This document shows positions 1 to 7,417 of a stretch of 7,691 bases of DNA, one piece after another. The notes beneath the pieces were generated by a model. That model was not told the DNA's origin, did not search any database, and saw only the letters and a list, made by a program, of their open reading frames with translations. The DNA is taken from contig JAURNA010000258.1 of the NCBI GenBank assembly GCA_030830385.1, positions 1 to 7,691 of the forward strand, in the 5' to 3' direction. Made by a program: the position numbers and the translations under genes. How positions within the stretch are numbered: the stretch's first letter is position 1; every line of letters begins with the position of its first letter. Source of the DNA: Crocinitomicaceae bacterium (GTDB lineage Bacteria > Bacteroidota > Bacteroidia > Flavobacteriales_D > Crocinitomicaceae).

Positions 1-207
1 ATGGTGAAATCGGAAGTTCAAACCGTACCGGCAGCCGGAGAAATGTCGGTTACGTCTTTTAGTGATTATCAGGAAGTAGACGGAATCTACTTCCCATTTT
101 CCATGACGATGGGTATGGAAGACAGTGAAGGTCAAACCCTGGAAGTCCAGAAAATTGAACTAAACCCCGAATTAGGGGAAGGGTTTTTCGCTTTCCCCGA
201 AGAATAA
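1..207 (+). CDS. C-terminal fragment, LolA-like/outer-membrane lipoprotein-sorting-type protein (5' end outside window)
   Basis: The open frame covers the last 68 codons up to TAA at 205-207 and very probably continues upstream of base 1, so the ATG at base 1 is likely an internal methionine. The visible tail contains the pattern SDYQEVDGIYFPF followed by a beta-strand-like stretch and ends in FAFPEE. In Bacteroidota, 'SDYxEVDGIxFPF' tails of this sort are seen at the C-termini of LolA-like lipoprotein-carrier proteins and of similar domains fused to M16-type peptidases; those proteins act in the periplasm or at the outer membrane. The identification rests on this short motif alone and the N-terminal domain cannot be seen. 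The gene lies 20 nt before the next gene on the same strand, so the two are probably co-transcribed. Confidence 0.55.
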   Translation: MVKSEVQTVPAAGEMSVTSFSDYQEVDGIYFPFSMTMGMEDSEGQTLEVQKIELNPELGEGFFAFPEE

Positions 208-227
208 TTCACCATCAAGCCTGAATC

Positions 228-3200
228 ATGAAACAACTTACGCTGGTATTCCTGCTTGTAAGCGGGGTAAGCTTTGGCCAAAGTCTTGAAGAACTGAAAG
301 GAGACGAACTCTTTGGTGGGTTGAGCGCACGTCATATCGGTCCTGCATTAATGAGCGGACGTGTGAGTGATGTCACAGGTCACCCGTCGGATAACAAGGT
401 GATCTACATTGGAACGGCCGGTGGTGGTGTATGGAAATCATCCGATGGAGGAGTGCACTTTACCTCTATTTTCGACGATTACTGTCAATCCATCGGAACG
501 GTTGAATTAGACCCGAATCATCCTGACAAGACCATATGGGTAGGTACAGGAGAGGTATGGACACGAAACAGTACGTCGATTGGGAACGGGATTTATAAGA
601 CAACAGATGGCGGACAGAATTGGAAGCGAATGGGCCTTGAGAATTCGGACCGCATCAGCTCGATTCGGATTCACCCAAACGACGGAAATGTAATCTACGT
701 CGGAGTGCAAGGAGCCTTATGGGGTGACAGTCAAGAGCGTGGAGTGTACAAATCCACCGATGGCGGCATTACCTGGGAGAACATTTTGTATGTAAACGAA
801 CGAACAGGATGTTCCGAATTGGTGATGGATCCGTCCAATCCGGATATTTTGTACGCGGCGTTTTGGGAACACAGAAGAACTGGGTGGTCTTTCAGCTCCG
901 GAGGTAAAAACAGCGCGCTCTATAAAAGCACAGATGGAGGAAAGACCTGGAACAAGATTCACAATGGTTTCCCGGAAGGCCAACTCGGTCGAATTGCGGT
1001 GGCGGTTTCTCCATCAAACTCATCCATTTTGTACTCGGTAGTCGAGTCCGAAGATGCATCCAAAAGCGGAATGTACCGATCAGACGATGGTGGAAACAGC
1101 TGGAAACACTTGAATTCTGACTTCGGACTAACAGTACGGCCGTTCTACTTTTCGCGCATCGTAATTCACCCAACCAATCCCGATTTTGTTGTAAAAGCAG
1201 GGTTATTTGGATCGGTAAGTAAGGACGGAGGGAATACGTTCAAGAATCTGGGTTCAATGCACCCGGATATCCATGATATTTGGTTCGATATCAAAGACCC
1301 GGATAAAATGTTTGTTGGAACAGACGGCGGACTCTATCGCTCCCTGAACTCAGGAGAAACCATGGAAATCATTGAAAACCTTCCGATTTGCCAGTTTTAT
1401 CACATTTCGGTCGACAACCAAACGCCTTATCATATCTATGGAGGTTTGCAGGATAACGGAAGTTGGTATGGACCTTCTTCGAGTCCCGGTGGAATCGAAG
1501 CGAGAGATTGGGAAGTGATTGGAGTCGGCGATGGATTCCGGGTATATCCGCACCCGACAGAACCGCACATCATGTATTCCGAAATGCAGGGTGCCGAGTC
1601 CGTATGGCGTTACGATGCCAGGGTACGACAGGTGAAAACAATTACGCCGTACCGCGCAGAGGGTGATCCGAAGCTTCGATTCAATTGGAATGCGGCCATG
1701 ACAACCAGTCCAAATGTACCCGATCGCCTGTACATGGGAAGTCAGTTCGTTCACGTTTCTGATGATCGCGGTGATACATGGAGAAAAATTTCTCCGGATT
1801 TAACGACCAATGACCCGGCAAAACAAGACCAGGTGAATTCAGGCGGATTATCTGCTGATAACTCCGGAGCGGAAAACCATTGTACCATCTTTACAATTGC
1901 AGAATCGTCCAAAAACCAGCGTGTAATCTGGGTAGGAACAGACGACGGAAATGTTCAAATCACGAAAGACGGAGGTAAAACCTGGGAGAATGTCACAGAA
2001 GGACTTCTTACAGCAGGATTACCGGCCAATACGTGGTGTTACCACATCGAAGCGAGTGTGTTCGGTGAAGGAACGGCTTACGCCGTATTCGACGGCCATA
2101 CAAAAAACGACCGAGCTACCTATGTGTACAAAACAACCGACTACGGGAAAACGTGGACTTCGATTGTGACGGATGATATTCATGGGTTCGCGCGTTCGTT
2201 TCAGGAAGACTACGAAAACCCGAACTTGTTGTTCCTCGGGACGGAATTCGGGTTGTATGTCTCCATCACGGGGGGGAAGAACTGGATGAAATTTGAAAAT
2301 AATATGCCTTCTGTAGCGATTCACCATATGGAATTACATCCGACAACCAACGATTTGGTCATGGGTACACACGGTCGGGGAATCATTATCGTTGACGACA
2401 TCACACCTCTTCGTCAAATTACTTCGGAAATGGTTGGTTCCCAACTGGCGTTTATGAAAATGAAACCATTTGAGATGAACGAGGAAAGCACCTTTGGGGG
2501 TACGAGCAGCGAGACGCAATTTGTAGGGGGAAACCCTTCGCAAGGAGCTCGCATTGCTTACTACATGTCGAAGCGACACACCTTTGGTAAAATGACCATG
2601 ACTGTGCGTGACACAGACGGGAATTTTGTAGCGAACCTGACTCCGGGGAAGAAGAAGGGATTGAACTTCGTAACCTGGGGATTCAACACAACGGCTCCAA
2701 AAATTGCGGCAGGGCGTACGTTCGCTCAGGGTGGTTTCTTTGCTCCCCGAGTGAAGGCAGGAACCTATAAGATTGTCATTCAGAAAGGGAAGGAGTCCCA
2801 TGAAACAACCATTGATGTTGCGTATCCGAAGAACACGGTGTTCTCATCGGCAGAGCGCGAAGCCCATCACAAAACAACATGGGAGCTCTATGCAATGAAT
2901 GAGGATCTTGCTTATGTGGTTTACGAGATCGACACCTACATCAAGCACGCTGGCCAAACCAGAGAGTCCAATCCGAAAATGGCGAAAAGTGCAACCAAAC
3001 TGATCGATGAACTCAATGCGTTAAAGGCTACGCTGGTGATCACAACAGGGGATAATTACGTAGGCCGTGCAGAGAACCAACTGCGTGAAGATCTTTCGGA
3101 GATTTACAGCACAATTGGGCGCAATTACGGAGCTCCCACACAATCACAGTTGGCCAACGTTGATTTTATGAAAAGTAAATTGAAACAAGCCAAGGAGCAG

Positions 3201-3311
3201 ATGGAAGCGATTCGATCTGGCTCTATGAAAAAGTACACTGCCGGTCTTACCAGGACCGAATTGGAACTTCCAAAACTGAAAACCTTTGCAGAATACGTGG
3301 AGAAGGAATAA
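228..3311 (+). CDS. Exported BNR/Asp-box repeat (sortilin/VPS10-like beta-propeller) protein
   Basis: A 1027-aa protein with an N-terminal signal peptide (hydrophobic residues 4-14, likely cleavage near SFGQ, residues 15-18). It carries about ten Asp-box motifs of the S-x-D-x-G-x-T-W type, at roughly residues 71-78, 125-132, 176-183, 234-241, 285-292, 331-338, 511-518, 579-586, 636-643 and 679-686. These are the signature of BNR-repeat beta-propellers, including the sortilin/VPS10-like group often annotated as 'glycosyl hydrolase' in Bacteroidota. An FlgD-like Ig segment follows (about 778-865, with GLNFVTWGFN and AGTYKI), then a mostly helical tail (about 870-1027). The length suits this family, which is usually about 1000 aa. 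No catalytic sialidase arginine triad is evident, so enzymatic activity should not be assumed. The C-terminus lacks a T9SS sorting domain, so the product is probably periplasmic or otherwise Sec-exported. The start is supported by the signal peptide; there is no clear Shine-Dalgarno sequence. The natural substrate is unknown. Confidence 0.9.
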   Translation: MKQLTLVFLLVSGVSFGQSLEELKGDELFGGLSARHIGPALMSGRVSDVTGHPSDNKVIYIGTAGGGVWKSSDGGVHFTSIFDDYCQSIGTVELDPNHPDKTIWVGTGEVWTRNSTSIGNGIYKTTDGGQNWKRMGLENSDRISSIRIHPNDGNVIYVGVQGALWGDSQERGVYKSTDGGITWENILYVNERTGCSELVMDPSNPDILYAAFWEHRRTGWSFSSGGKNSALYKSTDGGKTWNKIHNGFPEGQLGRIAVAVSPSNSSILYSVVESEDASKSGMYRSDDGGNSWKHLNSDFGLTVRPFYFSRIVIHPTNPDFVVKAGLFGSVSKDGGNTFKNLGSMHPDIHDIWFDIKDPDKMFVGTDGGLYRSLNSGETMEIIENLPICQFYHISVDNQTPYHIYGGLQDNGSWYGPSSSPGGIEARDWEVIGVGDGFRVYPHPTEPHIMYSEMQGAESVWRYDARVRQVKTITPYRAEGDPKLRFNWNAAMTTSPNVPDRLYMGSQFVHVSDDRGDTWRKISPDLTTNDPAKQDQVNSGGLSADNSGAENHCTIFTIAESSKNQRVIWVGTDDGNVQITKDGGKTWENVTEGLLTAGLPANTWCYHIEASVFGEGTAYAVFDGHTKNDRATYVYKTTDYGKTWTSIVTDDIHGFARSFQEDYENPNLLFLGTEFGLYVSITGGKNWMKFENNMPSVAIHHMELHPTTNDLVMGTHGRGIIIVDDITPLRQITSEMVGSQLAFMKMKPFEMNEESTFGGTSSETQFVGGNPSQGARIAYYMSKRHTFGKMTMTVRDTDGNFVANLTPGKKKGLNFVTWGFNTTAPKIAAGRTFAQGGFFAPRVKAGTYKIVIQKGKESHETTIDVAYPKNTVFSSAEREAHHKTTWELYAMNEDLAYVVYEIDTYIKHAGQTRESNPKMAKSATKLIDELNALKATLVITTGDNYVGRAENQLREDLSEIYSTIGRNYGAPTQSQLANVDFMKSKLKQAKEQMEAIRSGSMKKYTAGLTRTELELPKLKTFAEYVEKE
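438..2285 (+). repeat. Series of about ten Asp-box repeats within the BNR/sortilin-like gene
   Basis: The coding sequence contains spaced copies of the Asp-box hairpin motif (for example KSTDGGKTW, KTTDGGQNW, RSDDGGNSW). They fall in two groups, residues 71-338 and 511-686, separated by about 170 residues. The gap contains only a degenerate copy near residues 372-378 (SLNSGET). This arrangement suggests two consecutive beta-propellers, which is an inference from spacing and not a demonstrated fold. Confidence 0.75.
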
Positions 3312-3332
3312 CGGTGTAAAAAAAGCACAAAC

Positions 3333-3367
3333 AACCCCGGTTACTGGTATCGAAGTGCCGGGGTTTT
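3333..3367. terminator. Probable bidirectional intrinsic terminator between convergent genes
   Basis: A perfect 8-bp inverted repeat, AACCCCGG (3333-3340) and CCGGGGTT (3358-3365), flanks a 17-nt loop. On the plus strand it is followed directly by a short T run (3364-3367). On the minus strand the stem is followed by a U-rich stretch ending in seven T (complement of the A run around 3318-3324). It sits 21 nt after the stop of the BNR-repeat gene and 19 nt beyond the stop of the 46-aa minus-strand gene, which is where a shared terminator would be expected. Confidence 0.8.
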
Positions 3368-3386
3368 ACCGTGTAATATTCTTTGA

Positions 3387-3527
3387 TCAATTGTTGCGAT
3401 CTTCAAAGGTCTCGTTCTTCTTGTCTTCAATCCGCTTCACAATTATGTAAATAAGAATGACCACCGCTCCTACAAAAATCAGAAGCGGAAAGAAGCTGGC
3501 GAACAAGACCGCGATCGTTTCTACCAT
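3387..3527 (-). CDS. 46-aa single-pass membrane microprotein, co-transcribed with YbjQ-family gene
   Basis: Reading the minus strand from ATG (3527-3525) to TGA (3389-3387) gives 46 residues. Residues 5-30 are almost entirely hydrophobic (it contains FFPLLIFVGAVVILIYIIV), and residues 31-46 form a charged tail beginning KRIEDKKNE. This is a typical N-out/C-in single transmembrane segment by the positive-inside rule, though topology is inferred. The start codon lies 2 nt after the TAG stop of the YbjQ-family gene, implying translational coupling, and the gene is followed by the shared terminator. No family is recognised. The clean hydrophobic/charged partition and tight spacing make it more likely real than chance. 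A role with YbjQ at the membrane is a guess from context. Confidence 0.72.
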   Translation of the reverse strand: MVETIAVLFASFFPLLIFVGAVVILIYIIVKRIEDKKNETFEDRNN

Positions 3528-3529
3528 GA

Positions 3530-3847
3530 CTATTTCAGTGTAACGGCTGTACCGTAGGCAAGAATCTCGGAAGCTCCCTGCATGATTGTACTGGTCGTAA
3601 ATCGAAGGTTCACCACAGCATCAGCTCCGAGCGCCTCGGCATCCTGTAGCATTCGTTGGAGGGCTTCTTCTCTCGATTGAGCCTGTAACTTGGTATATTC
3701 ACTGATTTCCCCTCCGACAAGGTTCTTAAATCCGGCGAAAACATCCCGACCGAAGTTTCGGGCTCGCACGGTACTTCCGCGGGAAACCCCAAGTATTTCT
3801 GCAATTTGCCGATCCGGAATTGTGTCTGTTGTTGTGACAATTATCAT
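3530..3847 (-). CDS. ybjQ: YbjQ/UPF0145 family (heavy-metal-binding-domain-like) protein
   Basis: The 105-aa product begins MIIVTTTDTIPDRQIAEILG, contains RGSTVRARNFGRD (residues 23-35), an acidic/amphipathic helix rich in E, A and Q (about 53-72), GADAVVNLRF (74-83) and ends GASEILAYGTAVTLK. These are the hallmarks of the YbjQ/UPF0145 (DUF74) family, whose members are about 100-110 aa and form ring-shaped oligomers; a 'heavy-metal-binding' label is often attached, but the function is not established. The frame stays open to an upstream ATG at 3880, which would add 11 residues. The internal ATG at 3847 is preferred because family members normally begin exactly with MI(I/L)VTT. Its stop lies 2 nt before the start of the 46-aa membrane protein. 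The protein is probably cytoplasmic and nothing in it looks truncated. Confidence 0.92.
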   Translation of the reverse strand: MIIVTTTDTIPDRQIAEILGVSRGSTVRARNFGRDVFAGFKNLVGGEISEYTKLQAQSREEALQRMLQDAEALGADAVVNLRFTTSTIMQGASEILAYGTAVTLK

Positions 3848-4123
3848 AGGATACAGTTTTGTTTGCTTGAAAATACCCATTCATTCGCTTCCGTACCGAA
3901 ATTGTAGTATGACAAAGATGAAAAACGTGTTGTTCGGGAAGAATTTCTGCTGAACGGCATAGCCAGGGAGTCGCAGTTATTGTCTCTCGGAAGCTTTCAT
4001 CGGAGCATAGGTATGGTAAACACTTGCTTTACATCGGTTTAAAATGAGACGTTCGGTTCGGGTGTATTACTTGTCAAGTGACGTTGGTTTCACATGCAAA
4101 TAACACACTGTACGCTTCGAAAA

Positions 4124-7003
4124 CTAGCGAATTAAATTGAGATGTCCGCTGATAATTGTGCGTCCGTCCGTGTACTCATCTCCAAACTCAATTTTCCAGA
4201 TATAAGATCCTTGTTGAACACTTCTCCCGCTGTAGGTTCCATCCCATCCTACCATGTGATCGAAAGATTCAAAGATAAGCTCACCCCAACGATTGAAAAT
4301 TTTGAAGTTGTAGTCGTATGGATCAAATCTGGACTCGAACACAGGAAGGAAAGTTTGATTGTGATCATCTCCATCTGGTGTGAATGTATTCGGAGTATAA
4401 TAGATCAATTCTTCCTGAATTTGGATGACTATAGCGAACGTATCCGTACAATTGAATTCGGAAATACCAGTCAACTGGACTATGTGTGATGCAGTTTCAT
4501 CATTCGTGAAATCGTGTGTTGGGTTTACTTCATTGGATGATGCACTCCCATCATCGAAATCCCATATATAGGCTACTGCTCCCGCACTGGTATTTGTAAA
4601 TTCAACGATTCCTTCCATCAGGTTCGTCAACAGCGACGGGTCGGCAATGAAGGATACCTCCGGTGAACGATCTCCAACAATAATATTTTGCGTTATGAAG
4701 GTTTGGTTTCCACAATCATCCGATATCATATACGTACGAGTCACTGTTTCCGGACAGAATTGTTCATCTGAAGAGTCTCCAATAAAAACAACAGTTGGTG
4801 TTGTACAATTGTCTGCAGCATCGTGAATAAGACCCGGGTCGGGAGCAGGAAGGGTTGCAACCTGAATGGTTGGCAATGGGCTCGCAGTTGGAGCTGCTGT
4901 GTCATGAATGATTACGGTTTGCGTTTCCGTTGCTGTGTTTCCACAACCATCCGAATATGTCCATGTCCGTGTGAGTGTTTCCGGGCACATTTGACCGTCA
5001 GAAACCTCTGTTCCGCTCAATATGCCTGCACCATCGCAGTTATCCGACCATGCCAAGGGTACCATTGCCGGAATGTCAGCATAACACTGAACCGTTACGT
5101 CTGCGGGAGCAGGGTTAATCATCGGAGGAACATCATCATGTACTACGACAATCTGCGTTTCTGTAATTGAATTCCCGCACCCGTCTGTATGCGTCCATGT
5201 TCTGGTAAACGTCTCCGGACATGTGTTCCCATCTGTAACTTCGTTTCCCGGATGTACTCCTGCACCATCACAATTGTCGAACCAATTGAGACCGATCATT
5301 GCCGGGATATCTGCATAACATGTGACCTGTACGTCCGCAGGTGCTGTGGCCATAGCTGGAGGAATAAAGTCGTGTACTACAATGATTTGGGAAACTGTAC
5401 TGGTGTTCCCGCAGTTGTCCGTTACGGTCCATGAGCGTGTAATCGTCTCAGGGCATGTGTTTCCATCACTTATGTCTACGCCGGTTACGGTTCCGGGTGC
5501 ATCACAATTGTCTGTATAGTTAAGATCGATCATCGGCGGAATATCTGCCATGCAGGAAATCGTTATATCAAAAGGAGGCGGATCAATTACGGGAGCTGTA
5601 ACATCATGAATGGTAATTGTATGCGTTACATCAATGAAGTTCAGGCAGGAGTCTTCTACCCGATAGGTTCTTGTTATTATTTCAGGACACGTTGTACCGC
5701 TGCTGACTTCCCCCATAAACGTGACCGTTGGCGGAACAGAAAAGTCATCTAATTCATCGGTAACTACAGCCGTGTTGGGTGCAGGAACATCCGCATAGCA
5801 CGCTACGTTCGTTGGTATGGGATTCGATGCTGTTGGAGGTAGGTCAACCACAATGTCCACGGGGTATACACACACGGTATTGGAAGTTATCCATCCACAC
5901 ACAAGGCCGGGATTCACCGTGTTCAGTGAAGTCGCCTGGCATACAAAATCACCCGCGACGTTATTATCGTTGGATCCGGTTCTTGAAATACTGTACGGAG
6001 TCATGCCAACAGGATTGCAACTCGCGTTGCAGCCGTCACCGGTCCATTCAGTACCAAGGGTAATATTGAAACCGTTGATGTTTACATTGAAACCAGCCAG
6101 CTCAGCAGCCGTCCAACCCCACGCGCAAAAATCTACAACATTTCCAACGTCGTCAATAATAATTGCCCAGCTATTTGATCCGGGATTCCAGTATATATTA
6201 TTTCCCCAGTAATTCGGTTGTCCGAAGACGTCCGTTTTCGACAATACGGAACATGACGAAAATGAGTTTGGTAAGTACCAGCAGATGGGATTTAAGGAGT
6301 TGAGTATAGTATACGAATTACTTACGGCTACTACCCATCCGGTTGTGTTTATACTGGTGTCGTACAAATTGGAAACCTCAATGTAATCCGCAGAAGAAGC
6401 TCCGGGGAATCCGTGAAGTCCACACTCTGTAATCAAAATAGACCCACCGCTGTTATCGCCTGTTAAGCTTCCGGTAGCGTGTGCATAGTACGTTACGGGT
6501 GCTGTCAGGGGTCCGGTCGTATATACTTCAGATGGTGAAACCTGTGTTCCGGGGGATGGAGCATCCCACCAGGAAACAGTGCCGGAAGGGTTACCACTTG
6601 CTGTTAGCGTTGTAGTCATGCCGTAGCAAAGGAATGTTTCACCGGAGATAACAGGTTGATTGATCAACTCGATGAGGAAGGTATCCATCACTACGGTCGT
6701 CGGACATGCATCACAGCGAACAGAGACAAAATACATCATGGTTTGCGCAGGCACAATGCTGTATTCAGCCATCGTCGACCAGGCCTGAACAACATTTCCC
6801 AGACTATCTGTAACTTCATACTCATAGGTTCCTGCGCATGTTCCAGATCCCTCGAAGGTAATGACGGCAGTATCTCCTTCACACACACCAACAGCATAGG
6901 GAGAGGGATTCACATCTGTTGCACCACATTGCGCGTTCAACTGTGTTGCGAACACAAGTATCGAACCAAGGGCCACTATATGATTTGAACGTAATGTTTT
7001 CAT
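4124..7003 (-). CDS. Large T9SS-secreted surface protein: Ig-like, lamin-tail, five Ig/HYR-like repeats, PKD, gliding-type CTD
   Basis: A 959-aa protein with a signal peptide (residues 1-24, ending QLNA). Domains in order: a Cys-containing N-terminal region (about 25-113); an Ig-like segment of the CHU_C-associated kind (about 116-178, GETFLCYGMTTTLTASGNPSGTVSWWDA is its core); a lamin-tail-like domain (about 186-296, SILITECG, ADYIEVSN and TTGWVVAVS); five tandem 77-78-aa Ig/HYR-like repeats (391-778); a PKD-like domain (about 783-862, WDFDDGS at 814-820); and a gliding-motility-associated type B C-terminal domain (about 868-959, with TPNTFTPDGDD, FKIFNRWGELIFES, GWDGTYSG, QGSYIWKI and a final LIR). 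The CTD directs export through the type IX system and attachment or release at the cell surface. Such proteins are typically adhesins or structural surface proteins; no enzyme domain is visible. The start overlaps the stop of the upstream 120-aa gene by 4 nt (ATGA). No clear terminator is seen after the stop. Confidence 0.92.
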   Translation of the reverse strand: MKTLRSNHIVALGSILVFATQLNAQCGATDVNPSPYAVGVCEGDTAVITFEGSGTCAGTYEYEVTDSLGNVVQAWSTMAEYSIVPAQTMMYFVSVRCDACPTTVVMDTFLIELINQPVISGETFLCYGMTTTLTASGNPSGTVSWWDAPSPGTQVSPSEVYTTGPLTAPVTYYAHATGSLTGDNSGGSILITECGLHGFPGASSADYIEVSNLYDTSINTTGWVVAVSNSYTILNSLNPICWYLPNSFSSCSVLSKTDVFGQPNYWGNNIYWNPGSNSWAIIIDDVGNVVDFCAWGWTAAELAGFNVNINGFNITLGTEWTGDGCNASCNPVGMTPYSISRTGSNDNNVAGDFVCQATSLNTVNPGLVCGWITSNTVCVYPVDIVVDLPPTASNPIPTNVACYADVPAPNTAVVTDELDDFSVPPTVTFMGEVSSGTTCPEIITRTYRVEDSCLNFIDVTHTITIHDVTAPVIDPPPFDITISCMADIPPMIDLNYTDNCDAPGTVTGVDISDGNTCPETITRSWTVTDNCGNTSTVSQIIVVHDFIPPAMATAPADVQVTCYADIPAMIGLNWFDNCDGAGVHPGNEVTDGNTCPETFTRTWTHTDGCGNSITETQIVVVHDDVPPMINPAPADVTVQCYADIPAMVPLAWSDNCDGAGILSGTEVSDGQMCPETLTRTWTYSDGCGNTATETQTVIIHDTAAPTASPLPTIQVATLPAPDPGLIHDAADNCTTPTVVFIGDSSDEQFCPETVTRTYMISDDCGNQTFITQNIIVGDRSPEVSFIADPSLLTNLMEGIVEFTNTSAGAVAYIWDFDDGSASSNEVNPTHDFTNDETASHIVQLTGISEFNCTDTFAIVIQIQEELIYYTPNTFTPDGDDHNQTFLPVFESRFDPYDYNFKIFNRWGELIFESFDHMVGWDGTYSGRSVQQGSYIWKIEFGDEYTDGRTIISGHLNLIR
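4670..5833 (-). repeat. Five tandem Cys-rich Ig/HYR-like repeats (77-78 aa, about 234-bp period)
   Basis: In the 959-aa protein the units span residues 391-467, 468-545, 546-623, 624-701 and 702-778, each ending around V-H-D or V-G-D. The shared skeleton is C-x-A-D-(I/V)-P, then D-N-C-D, then C-P-E-x-(I/F/L/V)-T-R-(T/S), then D-x-C-G-N. Hand alignment of units 3 and 4 gives about 51 of 78 identical residues, and units 2 and 3 about 42 of 78, so the central units are the closest pair. The end units are more diverged and each lacks one of the four cysteines. Repeats of this pattern are common in T9SS-secreted Bacteroidota surface proteins. Confidence 0.88.
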
Positions 7004-7362
7004 TCGTTTGTTTTTTCAGTTTCGACCTCTTGAAAATCAGCGTCAAACATGCTGAGGTTCATGGAGAGGTTATTTGCTTCTTCGAGATCGTGATCAAGTG
7101 ACGAAATAGCCGTTTCTACTGCTGCTGAATCGTTCGCATTTTGAGCGACATAAAATTCTCCCAGATGTTGCCAGATGTCGTATACAATGTATCGGGCACT
7201 TTCGGAAACAACATCATCAATGTCGAATGGTTGGTTACGCAGAATTTCGTCGATAACCCATTGACAATGCAAGGATGATGGCGGGCCGGGCTGCTGAGAC
7301 TGAGCGAGGGTCGAAAGGCTGACTGATAGCAGCAGGATAAGTAGTAGTAAGTTTTTCTTCAT
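7000..7362 (-). CDS. Small secreted protein of unknown function, first gene of the surface-protein operon
   Basis: A 120-aa product with a strong signal peptide (MKK, then a Leu/Ser-rich core at residues 4-18, with STLAQ suggesting cleavage near residue 20). The mature part of about 100 residues has one cysteine (C33), an aromatic-rich patch around residues 58-72 (YIVYDIWQHLGEFYVAQ lies within it) and an acidic Glu/Asp-rich C-terminus, predicted by eye to be mostly helical. No known domain is recognised. Its TGA overlaps the ATG of the 959-aa T9SS cargo gene by 4 nt, implying translational coupling and perhaps a joint role in export, folding or surface display of that protein; this is inference. 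The start follows a perfect inverted repeat (7366-7390) and has no Shine-Dalgarno sequence. Confidence 0.82.
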   Translation of the reverse strand: MKKNLLLLILLLSVSLSTLAQSQQPGPPSSLHCQWVIDEILRNQPFDIDDVVSESARYIVYDIWQHLGEFYVAQNANDSAAVETAISSLDHDLEEANNLSMNLSMFDADFQEVETEKTNE

Positions 7363-7365
7363 GTT

Positions 7366-7390
7366 GACACGATGTTAGGAAGATCGTGTC
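7366..7390 (-). promoter_or_regulatory. Perfect 8-bp inverted repeat directly upstream of the 120-aa gene
   Basis: GACACGAT (7366-7373) and ATCGTGTC (7383-7390) are exact reverse complements separated by 9 nt. The element ends 3 nt before the start codon of the small secreted protein. In RNA it would form a hairpin in the 5' leader just before the ATG; in DNA it could be an operator for a dimeric regulator. The sequence alone does not decide between these. Confidence 0.5.
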
Positions 7391-7417
7391 GGGCTCATAC
7401 TTAAATGATTCACGAGG

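Noticed and set aside
2270..2276. Run of seven G within the BNR-repeat gene, a possible slippage site
   Set aside because: The run is short, encodes the normal Gly-Gly of an Asp box, and the frame is intact; phase variation is not supported without strain data.
2334..2801. 155-codon minus-strand open frame inside the BNR-repeat gene
   Set aside because: It lies wholly opposite a well-supported gene, its composition is rich in Arg, Ser and His with no recognisable domain, and it has no independent context.
4069..4079. Short palindrome ACTTG-T-CAAGT downstream of the 959-aa gene
   Set aside because: Only 5-bp arms with no T run; it is too weak for a terminator and has no second copy nearby.
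3848..4123. Non-coding gap searched for small genes, RNA genes and promoters
   Set aside because: Only very short open frames are present, no tRNA-like or structured RNA pattern is seen, and no convincing TTTG/TAnnTTTG promoter pair with correct spacing was found.
4823..5434. Plus-strand open frames of 115 and 81 codons opposite the repeat array, resembling each other
   Set aside because: They are antisense shadows; their mutual similarity comes from the 234-bp repeats in the real minus-strand gene, and they show no domain or signal peptide.
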